The notes under the pieces were generated by a model. The model did not search any database. It saw only the letters and a program-made list of their open reading frames with translations, and was not told the origin of the DNA. Positions 1 through 8,156 of a stretch of DNA of 24,363 bases are shown here, one piece after another. The DNA is from an uncultured Bacillota bacterium (GTDB lineage Bacteria > Bacillota > Clostridia > Peptostreptococcales > Anaerovoracaceae), in NCBI GenBank assembly GCA_946638265.1, contig CAMPBN010000003.1, forward strand, positions 1 to 24,363. The letters are read 5' to 3'. The position numbers and the translations under genes are program-made. Every line of letters begins with the position of its first letter. The stretch's first letter is position 1.

Positions 1-2
1 GA

Positions 3-269
3 GGCGAGTCTTGGGGGCATTTCAACGAGCGCGTGAAGAGAGGATTCGAAAAACTGTGCGGTTATCACGCCATGAAAGAGCTTTCCCACAGGCACAGCAA
101 GCTGCCGGCCCATTCGGTGCTGGTATGCCATGGCGGCGTCATCGGTGCCATCATGATGGACCTGTTCGACAAAGAAAAAGAGAACCTTTACAAATGGATT
201 CCAGAACCGGGGCACGGCTATTCCATCATCTTCGAGGAAGGCAAAGCCACGGCCTACAGAGAATTCTAA
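3..269 (+). CDS. Histidine phosphatase family protein (5'-truncated by window edge)
   Basis: Only the last 88 residues are in the window; the frame is open to the left edge, so the start and the N-terminal RHG catalytic motif lie outside. The visible part begins GESWGHFNERV, typical of the middle of phosphoglycerate-mutase-like phosphatases, and contains VCHGGVIGAIM, where the second catalytic His of this superfamily sits. Family members are cytosolic phosphatases acting on sugar phosphates, alpha-ribazole phosphate or other small phosphoesters; the substrate cannot be told from this fragment. The stop lies 16 nt before the CvpA-like gene, so the two are probably cotranscribed. Confidence 0.8.
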   Translation, partial: GESWGHFNERVKRGFEKLCGYHAMKELSHRHSKLPAHSVLVCHGGVIGAIMMDLFDKEKENLYKWIPEPGHGYSIIFEEGKATAYREF

Positions 270-285
270 TATAAAAGGAGCAAAT

Positions 286-939
286 ATGGTAATGGACGTT
301 ATCGTGGGCCTGATCGTGGTGGGATTCATGGCCTGGGGCATCAAAAAAGGGTTTGTCTACACATTCCTCACCACCATAGACTGGATTCTTGCGCTGGTGG
401 CAGCGTTCCTCTGGTCGTCAAAAGTAGCGGAGTTTCTGGCTGAAAAAACTCCGATTTACGAAAAAATCTACGAAAAACTTCTGGCAAAATTCACGGAATC
501 GGCGGCAAATGCCACGACCTGCATAGATTCTCTGCCAACCATATTGGGTGATGCGCTTGTGGGCGCCAGAGACAAAATGACTGCGGGGCTGGCGGAAGTG
601 ATGGCAGAGCGGGTGTTTGCAATCCTTTGCTTTGCACTGGTCGTAATCGCCGTGAAAATCGCCATTTTTATCATTATTCATCTGCTTTCGAAGCGCAACA
701 ATCAAAGCGGCGTTGTGGGCTTTGCCGACGGGCTGGCCGGCATGGTGACCGGCTTTGCCAAAGGTATGATCGTCGTATTCATGCTCTTTGCATTGATGGT
801 GCCGGTAATGAACATGTTCTTCCCGGAGCATATCGAGGCGGCGATGAAAGCGCTTGAAACTTCGCGTTTTGCGGGGGATTTGTACAACAACAACCTCCTG
901 CTCCTCATAGTGCGCGATTTTATGCACTTTGGCGCGTAG
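286..939 (+). CDS. CvpA family membrane protein
   Basis: 217 residues. Hydrophobic segments lie at about residues 3-25, 30-45, 108-132 and 145-177, with a charged stretch at 46-70. The order (VGLIVVGFMAWGIKKGF at the N terminus, then GFADGLAGMVTGFAKG before the last membrane segment) fits the CvpA/colicin V production family of small inner-membrane proteins. Their exact role is unsettled; in some bacteria they affect envelope integrity or export. The start follows AAAGGAG at a spacing of 5-6 nt. It lies between a phosphatase and a PerM-like permease, closely spaced on the same strand, suggesting one operon. Confidence 0.75.
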   Translation: MVMDVIVGLIVVGFMAWGIKKGFVYTFLTTIDWILALVAAFLWSSKVAEFLAEKTPIYEKIYEKLLAKFTESAANATTCIDSLPTILGDALVGARDKMTAGLAEVMAERVFAILCFALVVIAVKIAIFIIIHLLSKRNNQSGVVGFADGLAGMVTGFAKGMIVVFMLFALMVPVMNMFFPEHIEAAMKALETSRFAGDLYNNNLLLLIVRDFMHFGA

Positions 940-974
940 GGCCCGCAGCATCATAGAAAAGGAGAAAAGATGTT

Positions 975-2105
975 ATGAGAGAAAAATTCAGCGATAGGAA
1001 ATGGTATCCTTATGCGGTTGGCGGTTCCATCGCACTGGCTGTAGGAGCTTTCGTCTTTGTGGTGCTGACACACCTTACGTCGATTTTCGGCGCCATTGGC
1101 ACATTTCTGGACTTTTTCAGCTCGGTTTTCCTGGGCTGCGTGATCGCATATCTGATGAACCCGTTGGCGCGATTTCTCCAAAGGACGCTGCTAAAGGGCA
1201 TAAAAAAAGAATCCCTTTCCTGGATCCTTTCGGTAACTCTGGCCATCATCGTCGTGCTGGCGTTCCTGGTGCTTTTGATGGGAATCCTTATCCCGCAGCT
1301 GGTGGACAGCGCTACCATGCTGGTGAACAATCTCGACAGCTATCTGGCGTCGCTGCAAAAATTCACCGACAGTCTGGGCATTTCCAAGATGCTTGGGCTT
1401 GAGAATATCGTGGACGCATCCGGGCGGATCGTCAACACTCTGGTCACATGGATTTCGGGCAATGCCAACAACATCCTCGGCGTTACGGCTTCTGCCGGCA
1501 GAGGTATTCTGGGCGTTGGTATCGCTTGTATCCTGTCGGTGTATCTGCTGCTGGGCAAAAAGTCGCTGAAGTCGGCTTTTTCGCGCCTGGGCCGGGCCGT
1601 TTTCAAAGAAAAGACTTATGGCAATATCGCCACTTTCCTAGAAAGATGTGATAAAATTCTGGTTCAATATGTCATATTCAGCCTGCTGGATTCAATCCTT
1701 GTGGGCCTTATCAATGCGGCCTTTATGGCGTGTCTCGGCATGCAATACATTGGGCTGGTTTCGCTGATGGTCGCCGTGACCAATCTGATTCCGAACTTCG
1801 GAGTGTTCATCGGGGATGTTATCGGAGGGGCGATCCTGCTTTTGGTAAATCCGCTTCATGCGCTGCTCTTTATACTGTTTTCGTTTGTGCTGCAGCTTTT
1901 GGACGGATATATCATCAGACCGAAGCTTTTCGGAAATTCCCTGGGCGTATCGGGCCTGCTCATCCTGATTGCGGTCATTGTGGGCGGTAATATGTTCGGT
2001 ATCGTCGGCATGCTTTTGGCCATTCCGGCTGCCGCCATCATCGACTTTGTCTACGAGGAAATGCTGCTTCCGGCTCTCGAAAAGCGCCGGGCAGAGAGCA
2101 AATAG
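975..2105 (+). CDS. AI-2E family transporter (PerM/YdiK-like permease)
   Basis: 376 residues, a usual length for the family. Seven or eight hydrophobic segments are visible: two near residues 15-60, one at 80-105, one at 175-190, and a C-terminal group from 225 to 355. A long soluble stretch lies between about 108 and 165. The C-terminal signature region (TNLIPNFGVFIGDVIGG, then LDGYIIRPKLFGNSLGVSG) is typical of AI-2E/PerM proteins. Members export autoinducer-2 or act as Na+/H+ antiporters or general permeases; the substrate here is unknown. The ATG at 975 has AAAAGGAG about 10 nt upstream; a nearby ATG at 970 opens only a two-codon frame. A terminator-like hairpin follows the gene. Confidence 0.85.
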   Translation: MREKFSDRKWYPYAVGGSIALAVGAFVFVVLTHLTSIFGAIGTFLDFFSSVFLGCVIAYLMNPLARFLQRTLLKGIKKESLSWILSVTLAIIVVLAFLVLLMGILIPQLVDSATMLVNNLDSYLASLQKFTDSLGISKMLGLENIVDASGRIVNTLVTWISGNANNILGVTASAGRGILGVGIACILSVYLLLGKKSLKSAFSRLGRAVFKEKTYGNIATFLERCDKILVQYVIFSLLDSILVGLINAAFMACLGMQYIGLVSLMVAVTNLIPNFGVFIGDVIGGAILLLVNPLHALLFILFSFVLQLLDGYIIRPKLFGNSLGVSGLLILIAVIVGGNMFGIVGMLLAIPAAAIIDFVYEEMLLPALEKRRAESK

Positions 2106-2120
2106 CTTCAAAGTGAAAAT

Positions 2121-2173
2121 ATCTGCCGGCGATTGGACACGGAGAGAGGCAACCATCGGCAGATTGTTTTTTT
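2121..2173 (+). terminator. Probable factor-independent terminator after the AI-2E gene
   Basis: An 8-bp perfect stem ATCTGCCG (2121-2128) / CGGCAGAT (2157-2164) is followed by TGTTTTTTT. The 28-nt loop is long, so efficiency is uncertain, but position and T-run fit the end of the phosphatase-CvpA-AI-2E unit. Confidence 0.55.
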
Positions 2174-2269
2174 GCTTCCGGGAATCGAGGAAATTTGGGC
2201 GCTCGGAAATTTTCAGAAAAGTACAAATTGTGTTTTTTGACAAAAACCCTTTAAAGAATCCACAAGATG

Positions 2270-2278
2270 TGGTATAAC
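2270..2278 (+). promoter_or_regulatory. Extended -10 promoter for the NrdD-like gene
   Basis: TGG-TATAAC matches an extended -10 element (TGn-TATAAT). A TTGACA at 2237-2242 is too far upstream (30-bp spacer) to serve as its -35; TTTAAA at 2250-2255 has the correct 17-bp spacing but is weak. Transcription would start near 2285, just at a hairpin. Confidence 0.5.
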
Positions 2279-2285
2279 TATAGAA

Positions 2286-2311
2286 TCAGAGAAGGTTATT
2301 GAATTCTCTGA
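2286..2311 (+). promoter_or_regulatory. 5'-UTR hairpin abutting the ribosome site of the NrdD-like gene
   Basis: Perfect 8-bp inverted repeat TCAGAGAA (2286-2293) / TTCTCTGA (2304-2311) with a 10-nt loop. Its 3' arm touches the GGGAGG ribosome site at 2312-2317. It could stabilise the mRNA 5' end or modulate translation; it has no T-run and is not a terminator. Confidence 0.5.
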
Positions 2312-2326
2312 GGGAGGCAGATAAAA

Positions 2327-2632
2327 ATGGAAAATACCATTTACAATGTAAGTGTTAATGTCAGTGGTGAAACAGAAATTCCTTATGAGGAACAGAAAGC
2401 TTATATCGAATATGTTTCCAAGAAAACAGGCAGAAAGATTTCAAAGCTGAACATCGAGCCGGACGGAGATTTTGTAAATCTCTCCTACAAATTTGAAGAT
2501 GTTCCTTTTGAAAGGATTCGCCGCATCACAGGCTACCTGGTAGGCACCATGGACAACTGGAATGACGCAAAGCGCGCCGAAGAACGTGACAGAGTTAAGC
2601 ATGGTCTTACAGCAGGCATGGAGCAGATCTAG
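2327..2632 (+). CDS. Stand-alone NrdD C-terminal (glycyl-radical segment) like protein
   Basis: 101 residues. The C-terminal third reads RRITGYLVGTMDNWNDAK (65-82) and then ends ERDRVKHGL. From family knowledge this resembles the extreme C terminus of class III anaerobic ribonucleotide reductase (NrdD), where the pattern RRVxGYLG...N.GK..E...RVKH surrounds the radical-bearing Gly; here that would be Gly69. The protein has no Cys at all, so the NrdD active-site Cys and zinc-binding Cys are absent, and the barrel is missing. The first 60 residues (IPYEEQKAYIEYVSKKTGR) are a small alpha/beta-looking domain I do not recognise. The gene has its own promoter, a 5' hairpin and a strong terminator. 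By analogy to YfiD/GrcA for pyruvate formate-lyase it could be a spare radical domain, but that is inference; it could also be a regulatory relative. Confidence 0.65.
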   Translation: MENTIYNVSVNVSGETEIPYEEQKAYIEYVSKKTGRKISKLNIEPDGDFVNLSYKFEDVPFERIRRITGYLVGTMDNWNDAKRAEERDRVKHGLTAGMEQI

Positions 2633-2673
2633 AAGGAAAGCCGGCTTCACAATTTAAAAAACAGATTACTCTC

Positions 2674-2724
2674 TCCGGACTATTACAAAGAGCGCAGAAA
2701 GCTCAGTGGTAGCCCGGATTTTTT
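2674..2724 (+). terminator. Strong factor-independent terminator after the NrdD-like gene
   Basis: Long stem TCCGG-a-CTATTAC / GTGGTAG-c-CCGGA (12 pairs including two G-U and one internal mismatch), with an inner GAGC/GCTC helix, followed by six T. Only 37 nt separate the T-run from the start of the next gene. Confidence 0.8.
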
Positions 2725-2761
2725 AGAGATAAATGAAAGTGAAAGGAAAAAATAAGAAAAA

Positions 2762-4513
2762 ATGGTTAAAAAACTGGTGGGGTGCATCGGTGAATACAAA
2801 AAAGAGACCATCCAAACCCCCATTTTTGTAGGCGTGGAATGCGCGTTCGAAGTGCTGATTCCCCTGATAATGGCACGGCTTATCGACAGCGGCGTGGAAA
2901 AGGGCCGCATGGACATAATAATTATTTACGGGCTGGTGCTTTTGGCAGCATCCATGGTTTCGCTGGCCGGAGGAGTGACGGCGGGCAAAACGGCGGCGGT
3001 AGCGGCTGCGGGATTTGCTGCAAACCTGCGAAAGAAGATGTTTTATAACGTCCAGACTTTCGCATTTTCCAATATCGACAAATTTTCCGCAGGCAGCATC
3101 GTCACCCGACTGACCACGGACATCACCAATGTTACTATGGCTTTTCAGATGATCATCCGCGGTGCGGTGCGCTCGCCTTTGATGCTGGTTTTCTCGCTGG
3201 CAGCGGCTTTCAGTATCCACAAGGGGCTGTCGCTGATCTTCCTGGCAATGGTGCCGATCATGGCGGTGGGGCTGGCGATTATCATGAAGACGACATTCCC
3301 TGTTTTCGACAGGATGTTCAAAGTATATGATAAGATGAACAACCGCACCCAGGAAAACCTCCACGGCATCCGCGTGGTAAAGGCTTTTGTGCGTGAAAAG
3401 CACGAAACTGAGGAGTTTCGCGGGATTTCAGGTGAGATTTACGACCTTTCTTCAAAGGCGGAGCGGATTTTGGCATTTAATATGCCTATCGTGCAGGTGT
3501 GCCTTTACGGGAGCTTGCTGCTGATTTCCTGGTTTGGTGCGCATGTTATCGTGGCATCCGGCGGCGATGCGGCGCTCGGGCTTTCCACTGGCGAGCTGAT
3601 GAGCCTGCTGACTTATGTTATGCAGATTCTTATCAGCCTGATGATGCTGTCCATGATCTTCGTAATGGTGACCATGGCGAAATCTTCCGGCGAGCGTATC
3701 GGCGAGATCTTGGATGAGAAGACTGACCTGAAAAACCCGGAAAACCCGATACTTACTGTGCCAAGCGGAGCTGTGGAATTCGATAATGTCAGCTTTTCGT
3801 ATTATGGCGAGGGCGGCCGCAAAGTCCTCAAAAATGTGAACCTGAAGATAGCATCAGGCGAAAGCATTGGAATCATCGGAGGCACGGGTTCTTCCAAGTC
3901 CACTCTGGTGCAGCTAATCCCAAGGCTTTACGATGTGACGGAAGGCAGCGTGAAGGTGGGCGGCGTGGATGTGCGCGAGTACGACATGAAAGTGCTGAGA
4001 GAGCAGGTTTCCATGGTACTTCAGAAGAATACGCTTTTTGGCGGAACGGTGGCTTCAAATCTTCGCTGGGGCGACGAAAAGGCTACGGACGAGGAGCTGA
4101 AGAGGGTATGCAGGCTGGCTTGCGCCGATGAGTTCGTGGAAAAAATGGAAGGCGGCATCAATGCCGTTATCGAGCAGGGCGGCACCAATGTTTCGGGTGG
4201 TCAGAAGCAGAGGCTGACCATTGCCCGGGCGCTGCTCAAAAAACCGAAGATTTTGATTCTGGACGATTCCACTTCGGCGGTGGACACCCACACGGATGCG
4301 GAAATCCGGAAGGCTTTGAAGGGTGAACTGCCGGAGACCACGAAGATCATAATCGCGCAGAGAATTTCGTCCGTAAAGGACTTGGACCGTATATTGGTAA
4401 TTAACGATGGGACTGTCGTAGCCTTCGATACGCACGATGCGCTGATGGCTTCCTGCGACATCTACAAAGAAATATATGAATCACAGATGAGAGGAGGGCT
4501 TGGCGATGAGTAA
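2762..4513 (+). CDS. ABC exporter subunit A (degenerate ATP site)
   Basis: 583 residues: a six-helix exporter membrane domain (about 15-310) fused to a nucleotide-binding domain. Walker A is GGTGSSKST (373-381), the signature is VSGGQ (477-481), and Walker B is ILILDDSTSAVD. Position 502, normally the catalytic Glu, is Asp, and the H-loop reads IIAQR with Gln533 for His. Such a doubly altered site is the mark of the degenerate half of heterodimeric exporters (BmrC/BmrD or TM287/288 type). The partner is the next gene, whose ATG overlaps this stop by 8 nt (ATGAGTAA). The substrate is unknown; drugs, lipids or peptides are all possible. An in-frame stop at 2753 fixes the start at 2762, although its ribosome site (AAAGG) is rather distant. 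Confidence 0.9.
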   Translation: MVKKLVGCIGEYKKETIQTPIFVGVECAFEVLIPLIMARLIDSGVEKGRMDIIIIYGLVLLAASMVSLAGGVTAGKTAAVAAAGFAANLRKKMFYNVQTFAFSNIDKFSAGSIVTRLTTDITNVTMAFQMIIRGAVRSPLMLVFSLAAAFSIHKGLSLIFLAMVPIMAVGLAIIMKTTFPVFDRMFKVYDKMNNRTQENLHGIRVVKAFVREKHETEEFRGISGEIYDLSSKAERILAFNMPIVQVCLYGSLLLISWFGAHVIVASGGDAALGLSTGELMSLLTYVMQILISLMMLSMIFVMVTMAKSSGERIGEILDEKTDLKNPENPILTVPSGAVEFDNVSFSYYGEGGRKVLKNVNLKIASGESIGIIGGTGSSKSTLVQLIPRLYDVTEGSVKVGGVDVREYDMKVLREQVSMVLQKNTLFGGTVASNLRWGDEKATDEELKRVCRLACADEFVEKMEGGINAVIEQGGTNVSGGQKQRLTIARALLKKPKILILDDSTSAVDTHTDAEIRKALKGELPETTKIIIAQRISSVKDLDRILVINDGTVVAFDTHDALMASCDIYKEIYESQMRGGLGDE

Positions 4514-6548
4514 CGAAAATATGGGCGCTCCCGCAGCCAAAGAGCCGGCGCGCCAGCTGAAAGGGCCGAGACGTGCCAACGCTGCTCTCCACGGTAAAAC
4601 TGCCATGGATGGAGTGCGAGGCCTGGCAAAATCCAAAGAGACGATAAAGCGGCTGCTTTCCTATCTGAAATTTTACCGCTTGCATATGGCGCTGGTGCTG
4701 ATCTGCATCATAATCAACGCCGTCACGGGGGCCGCATCCTCGCTGTTTATCAAATCGTTAATAGACGATTATATAGCGCCTATGCTGCTTCAGAGCGTTC
4801 CGGACTATAGCGGTCTGGCAAAGATGCTGACGGGTCTTGCTTGCATTTTCGCGTTCGGTATCGTAGCTTCTTTTGGCATGAGCTGGCTGATGATTCCTGT
4901 GGCGCAGGGCACGTTGAAGCGTATCCGCGACGAGCTGTTTGATCACATGCAGACTCTGCCGCTGCGCTATTTTGACGAGAACAGCCATGGCGATATCATG
5001 AGCCGATTCACCAACGATACTGACACATTACGCCAGATGCTTTCCATGTCGCTGTCGCAGGTATTTTCTTCAGCGCTGACACTTTTATTTGTATTGCTGT
5101 CCATGATGTACCTCAGCTTCGGCCTGACAGTTTTTGCTTTGGTTTGCGTTTTCTTCATCTTCAAAGTGGTGGGGGTCGTGGGCAGCAAGAGCAGCCTGTA
5201 TTTCCGCAAGCAGCAGGAATCCGTTGGTAAAGTGAACGGCTTTGTGGAGGAAATGGTGGGCGGTCAAAAGGTCATCAAGGTTTTTTGCCACGAAGAAGAG
5301 GCGAAGGAAGAGTTTGACGTGCTCAACGAAGAGCTGCGTGAAAATATGGCAAACGCCAACGCTTATGCCAACATCCTCATGCCTATCATGGGCAACATGG
5401 GTTATCTGCTTTATGTGCTTTTGGCCATCGCGGGTGGTGCGCTGGCTATCACGGGAATGCCGAATTTCTCCCTGGCGGGCAGGAGCCTGTTCACATTGGG
5501 GACCATTGCGTCTTTCCTGCAGCTTTCCAGAAACTTTATCATGCCGATTTCGCAGGTATCGCAGCAGATAAACTCTGTGGTTATGGCTATGGCCGGCGCG
5601 GAGCGAATTTTCAACCTGCTGGACGAGGCAAGCGAAAGTAACGACGGAAAGGTAAGGCTGGTGTACGCAAAGCGGAGCGCCTGCGGAGAATCGGACGGCA
5701 CAGGCAGTGCGGGTGCCGGGCACGTGGCTGAGAATTTCGGCGGTCTGGAGGAAGCAACGGAGCGTACCGGCATCTGGGCGTGGAAAGATCCGGAGAGCGG
5801 AGCCCTGACCGAGCTGAAAGGCGACGTGCGTTTCGACCACGTCAATTTCGGCTATGTCGAAGGAAAAGAAGTGCTCCACGATATGACGCTCTTTGCCAAA
5901 CCGGGGCAAAAAGTGGCTTTCGTAGGACCGACCGGTGCCGGCAAGACCACGATTACCAATCTTATTAACAGATTTTACGATATCACATTGGGCACCATCA
6001 CATACGATGGCATCGATGTTCGCAGAATTGACAAAAACGACCTGCGCCGCTCTCTGGGCATGGTGCTTCAGGACGTAAATCTTTTCACGGGGACAGTCAT
6101 GGAAAATATCCGCTACGGAAATCTGGCGGCTACGGACGAAGAATGCCGTGCTGCAGCCAAACTGGCCAATGCGGAAGGCTTTATCGAGAACCTGCCAAAC
6201 GGCTACGACACCGTGCTTTCCGGTAACGGGGCGGGGCTTTCACAGGGGCAGAGGCAGCTGCTTTCCATCGCCAGGGCTGCGGTGGCAGATCCGCCTGTTA
6301 TGATTCTGGACGAAGCCACTTCTTCCATCGATACGCGCACGGAATATATCGTGCAAAGCGGCATGGACCGGCTGATGGAGGGGCGTACGGTATTTGTTAT
6401 TGCACACAGACTCTCGACAGTTCAGAATGCAAATGTTATTATGGTGCTGGAAGAAGGTCACATCATCGAGCGCGGCACACATGAAGAGCTGATGGCCGAA
6501 AAGGGCAAATATTACAGGCTCTATACGGGAGCGGCGGAGCTGGATTGA
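4506..6548 (+). CDS. ABC exporter subunit B (consensus ATP site)
   Basis: 680 residues. A Lys/Arg-rich N-terminal tail of about 45 residues precedes six membrane helices; the C-terminal nucleotide-binding domain has Walker A GPTGAGKTT (474-482), signature LSQGQ (578-582), Walker B with catalytic Glu603 (VMILDEATSSID) and H-loop His634 (FVIAHRLSTV). All catalytic residues are present, so this subunit supplies the active site of a heterodimer with the preceding gene. A Gly/Glu-rich linker of about 60 residues (roughly 375-435) between membrane and nucleotide domains makes the protein longer than the usual 580-620. The ATG at 4506 follows GAGGAGG at 8 nt and is preferred over the TTG at 4500. 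Confidence 0.9.
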   Translation: MSNENMGAPAAKEPARQLKGPRRANAALHGKTAMDGVRGLAKSKETIKRLLSYLKFYRLHMALVLICIIINAVTGAASSLFIKSLIDDYIAPMLLQSVPDYSGLAKMLTGLACIFAFGIVASFGMSWLMIPVAQGTLKRIRDELFDHMQTLPLRYFDENSHGDIMSRFTNDTDTLRQMLSMSLSQVFSSALTLLFVLLSMMYLSFGLTVFALVCVFFIFKVVGVVGSKSSLYFRKQQESVGKVNGFVEEMVGGQKVIKVFCHEEEAKEEFDVLNEELRENMANANAYANILMPIMGNMGYLLYVLLAIAGGALAITGMPNFSLAGRSLFTLGTIASFLQLSRNFIMPISQVSQQINSVVMAMAGAERIFNLLDEASESNDGKVRLVYAKRSACGESDGTGSAGAGHVAENFGGLEEATERTGIWAWKDPESGALTELKGDVRFDHVNFGYVEGKEVLHDMTLFAKPGQKVAFVGPTGAGKTTITNLINRFYDITLGTITYDGIDVRRIDKNDLRRSLGMVLQDVNLFTGTVMENIRYGNLAATDEECRAAAKLANAEGFIENLPNGYDTVLSGNGAGLSQGQRQLLSIARAAVADPPVMILDEATSSIDTRTEYIVQSGMDRLMEGRTVFVIAHRLSTVQNANVIMVLEEGHIIERGTHEELMAEKGKYYRLYTGAAELD

Positions 6549-6579
6549 TTTGCAGTACCGCGTTTGGAAAGGAGCAAAT

Positions 6580-7716
6580 ATGCGTTATACGGATTTTCAG
6601 GGAACAAAAGTCAGCAAACTTTGTTTGGGGAATATGCGATTCCCGCTGGACGAAAAGGGCGATCCTGTTTTTGAAACAGCCTGCGCGCTGGTGGATGAAA
6701 GCCTCAGGCAGGGGATCAGCTATTTTGATACGGCCTATACTTATTTGAATGGCAAGGGCGAAGAGATTTTCCGCCGGTCGTTGGTGGAACGCCATCCGCG
6801 TGACAGCTTTCAGCTGACTTCAAAGCTCCCGACCTGGCTTATAGAAAAGGAAGCGGACGTTATTCCGAAATTTGAGGAGCAGCTCGGACGCTGCGGCGTG
6901 GACTATTTTGATTTTTATCTGGTGCACGACATCGAGCGCGACTGGTTCGACAGTCTGGAAAAGGCGAATATTTTCCCGACCCTCGCAAAAGAAAAGGAAG
7001 CAGGACGCATTCGCCATCTGGGCGCCAGCTTCCATTGTTCGCCGGTGCTCTTGCGTGAATGCCTGGAGAAGTGGGGCAAATATATAGAATTTGTGCAGCT
7101 CCAGCTGAATTATCTGGATTGGGACTACATCAATGCCAAGGCGCTTTACAAAGTGGCTGATGACTTTGGTAAGACGGTGGTTATTATGGAGCCGCTACGC
7201 GGAGGAACGCTTTCGCGTATGCCGAGTGCAGAGGGACGCAGGATTTTGGATGAGGCCGGCCGCGAGCACGGTCTCAGCTACACGGACTTTGCTTTCGGGT
7301 GGCTGGAGAGCCTGCCGAGAGTGGGCTGGATCCTTTCCGGCATGGCAGAAACGGAGCAGGTGGTGCAAAATGCCGCATTCTTCTCGCGGCCTGAAGGGCT
7401 CTCCAAAGCCGAGGTGGACGCTGCCTTCGCGGCCGGCAAAGCCATGGCGCAGGAGGTGTTCATCCCTTGTACGCGCTGCAACTATTGCGCAGGCTGCCCG
7501 CAGGGCATCAAGATTCCGAAGATCTTCTCGGCTTACAACGAAGCCTGCGCCAAGGACTTTGTATATCTTTGGGGCGACCTGAAGCAGATTTATGCAGAGC
7601 TTGGCCCGAACGCTAACGACTGCATCGAGTGTGGCGCCTGCGAGAAAAAATGCCCGCAGCACATCGCCATCCCAGAGATGCTGAAAAAAATCGACCAAAA
7701 ATACAGCGAGCTGTAG
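6580..7716 (+). CDS. Aldo/keto reductase with C-terminal 4Fe-4S domain
   Basis: 378 residues. The first 270 form an aldo/keto reductase barrel: GISYFDTAYTY carries the catalytic Asp and Tyr, LTSKLP the Lys, and FDFYLVHDI the His. The C-terminal 85 residues have two cysteine clusters: CxxCxxCxxxC at 297-307 (CTRCNYCAGCPQG) and CxxCxxCxxxC at 348-358 (CIECGACEKKCPQH), as in ferredoxin-like 4Fe-4S binding. This architecture is common in anaerobes (the COG1453 group of predicted oxidoreductases); the physiological substrate is generally unknown. The ATG at 6580 has a good AAAGGAG; an in-frame TTG at 6550 is less likely. It starts 31 nt after the exporter and probably shares its transcript. Confidence 0.9.
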   Translation: MRYTDFQGTKVSKLCLGNMRFPLDEKGDPVFETACALVDESLRQGISYFDTAYTYLNGKGEEIFRRSLVERHPRDSFQLTSKLPTWLIEKEADVIPKFEEQLGRCGVDYFDFYLVHDIERDWFDSLEKANIFPTLAKEKEAGRIRHLGASFHCSPVLLRECLEKWGKYIEFVQLQLNYLDWDYINAKALYKVADDFGKTVVIMEPLRGGTLSRMPSAEGRRILDEAGREHGLSYTDFAFGWLESLPRVGWILSGMAETEQVVQNAAFFSRPEGLSKAEVDAAFAAGKAMAQEVFIPCTRCNYCAGCPQGIKIPKIFSAYNEACAKDFVYLWGDLKQIYAELGPNANDCIECGACEKKCPQHIAIPEMLKKIDQKYSEL

Positions 7717-7734
7717 GGAAAACAGAGCAAAATT

Positions 7735-7781
7735 AAAACGCCTTGCGAACATTGAAAAATCAGTGTTTTCAAGGCGTTTTT
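7735..7781. terminator. Bidirectional terminator between the aldo/keto reductase and tRNA-Arg genes
   Basis: Eleven-bp perfect stem AAAACGCCTTG (7735-7745) / CAAGGCGTTTT (7770-7780) with T-runs on both strands. It can end the exporter/reductase transcript on the + strand and the tRNA transcript on the - strand. Confidence 0.85.
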
Positions 7782-7785
7782 CTTT

Positions 7786-7860
7786 TGGTATCCCCGGGCG
7801 GAATCGAACCGCCAACTACGCTTTAGGAGAGCGCTGTTATATCCATTTAACTACGGAGAC
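7786..7860 (-). tRNA. tRNA-Arg (anticodon CCU, reads AGG)
   Basis: The reverse complement folds as a complete 75-nt cloverleaf including an encoded 3' CCA. The acceptor GTCTCCG pairs with CGGGGAT, counting G-U pairs. The anticodon stem GCGCT/AGCGT encloses loop CTCCTAA with anticodon CCT, and the T arm is GGCGG-TTCGATT-CCGCC. The discriminator base is A. It stands alone, antisense to its neighbours, with its own promoter and the shared terminator. Confidence 0.95.
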
Positions 7861-7901
7861 TCAAACGGGCCCGGTCAAAGCAGAGCCCGAAGTACTATTA
7901 C

Positions 7902-7930
7902 ATTCTAGCACACAGCCCTCGCCCCCGCAA
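7902..7930 (-). promoter_or_regulatory. Promoter of tRNA-Arg(CCU)
   Basis: On the minus strand TTGCGG (7925-7930), a 17-bp spacer and TAGAAT (7902-7907), preceded by TGC as an extended -10. The predicted start near 7895 leaves a leader of about 35 nt before the mature tRNA end. A CGCCC/GGGCG inverted repeat overlaps the -35 box. Confidence 0.65.
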
Positions 7931-8016
7931 GGGCGATTTAAGAATGGGGCACGAAGAGGACGCGAAATGCTTCGGAACGGCAAGAAGGCCGCGATTGTCT
8001 GAATATTCGAAAATGC

Positions 8017-8045
8017 TTGACAAAACGACGCAAAAGCATTATCAT
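8017..8045 (+). promoter_or_regulatory. Promoter of the solute-binding-protein cluster (P1)
   Basis: TTGACA (8017-8022), 17-bp spacer, TATCAT (8040-8045): the same pair of hexamers and spacing as the promoter before the fourth binding protein. A TATAAT at 8050 has no matching -35. The leader of about 100 nt holds two tiny frames: 15 codons at 8064 without a ribosome site, and 7 codons at 8122-8145 (MRMRQMR) whose stop overlaps the ribosome site of the next gene. The rest of 7861-8156 shows no gene. Confidence 0.7.
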
Positions 8046-8156
8046 TAAGTATAATTTTGAAACATGAGGTCGTTTGACTTGAAAAAAATTCCCGTGTTTG
8101 AGACGGCTTGAGCGAGCAGGCATGAGGATGAGACAAATGCGCTGAGGAGGTGCACG

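Noticed and set aside
2237..2242. TTGACA as -35 of the NrdD-like promoter
   Set aside because: The distance to TATAAC is 30 bp, far from the required 16-18 bp.
7763..8002. 79-codon plus-strand frame over the tRNA region
   Set aside because: It is antisense to the tRNA-Arg gene and its promoter and has no family resemblance.
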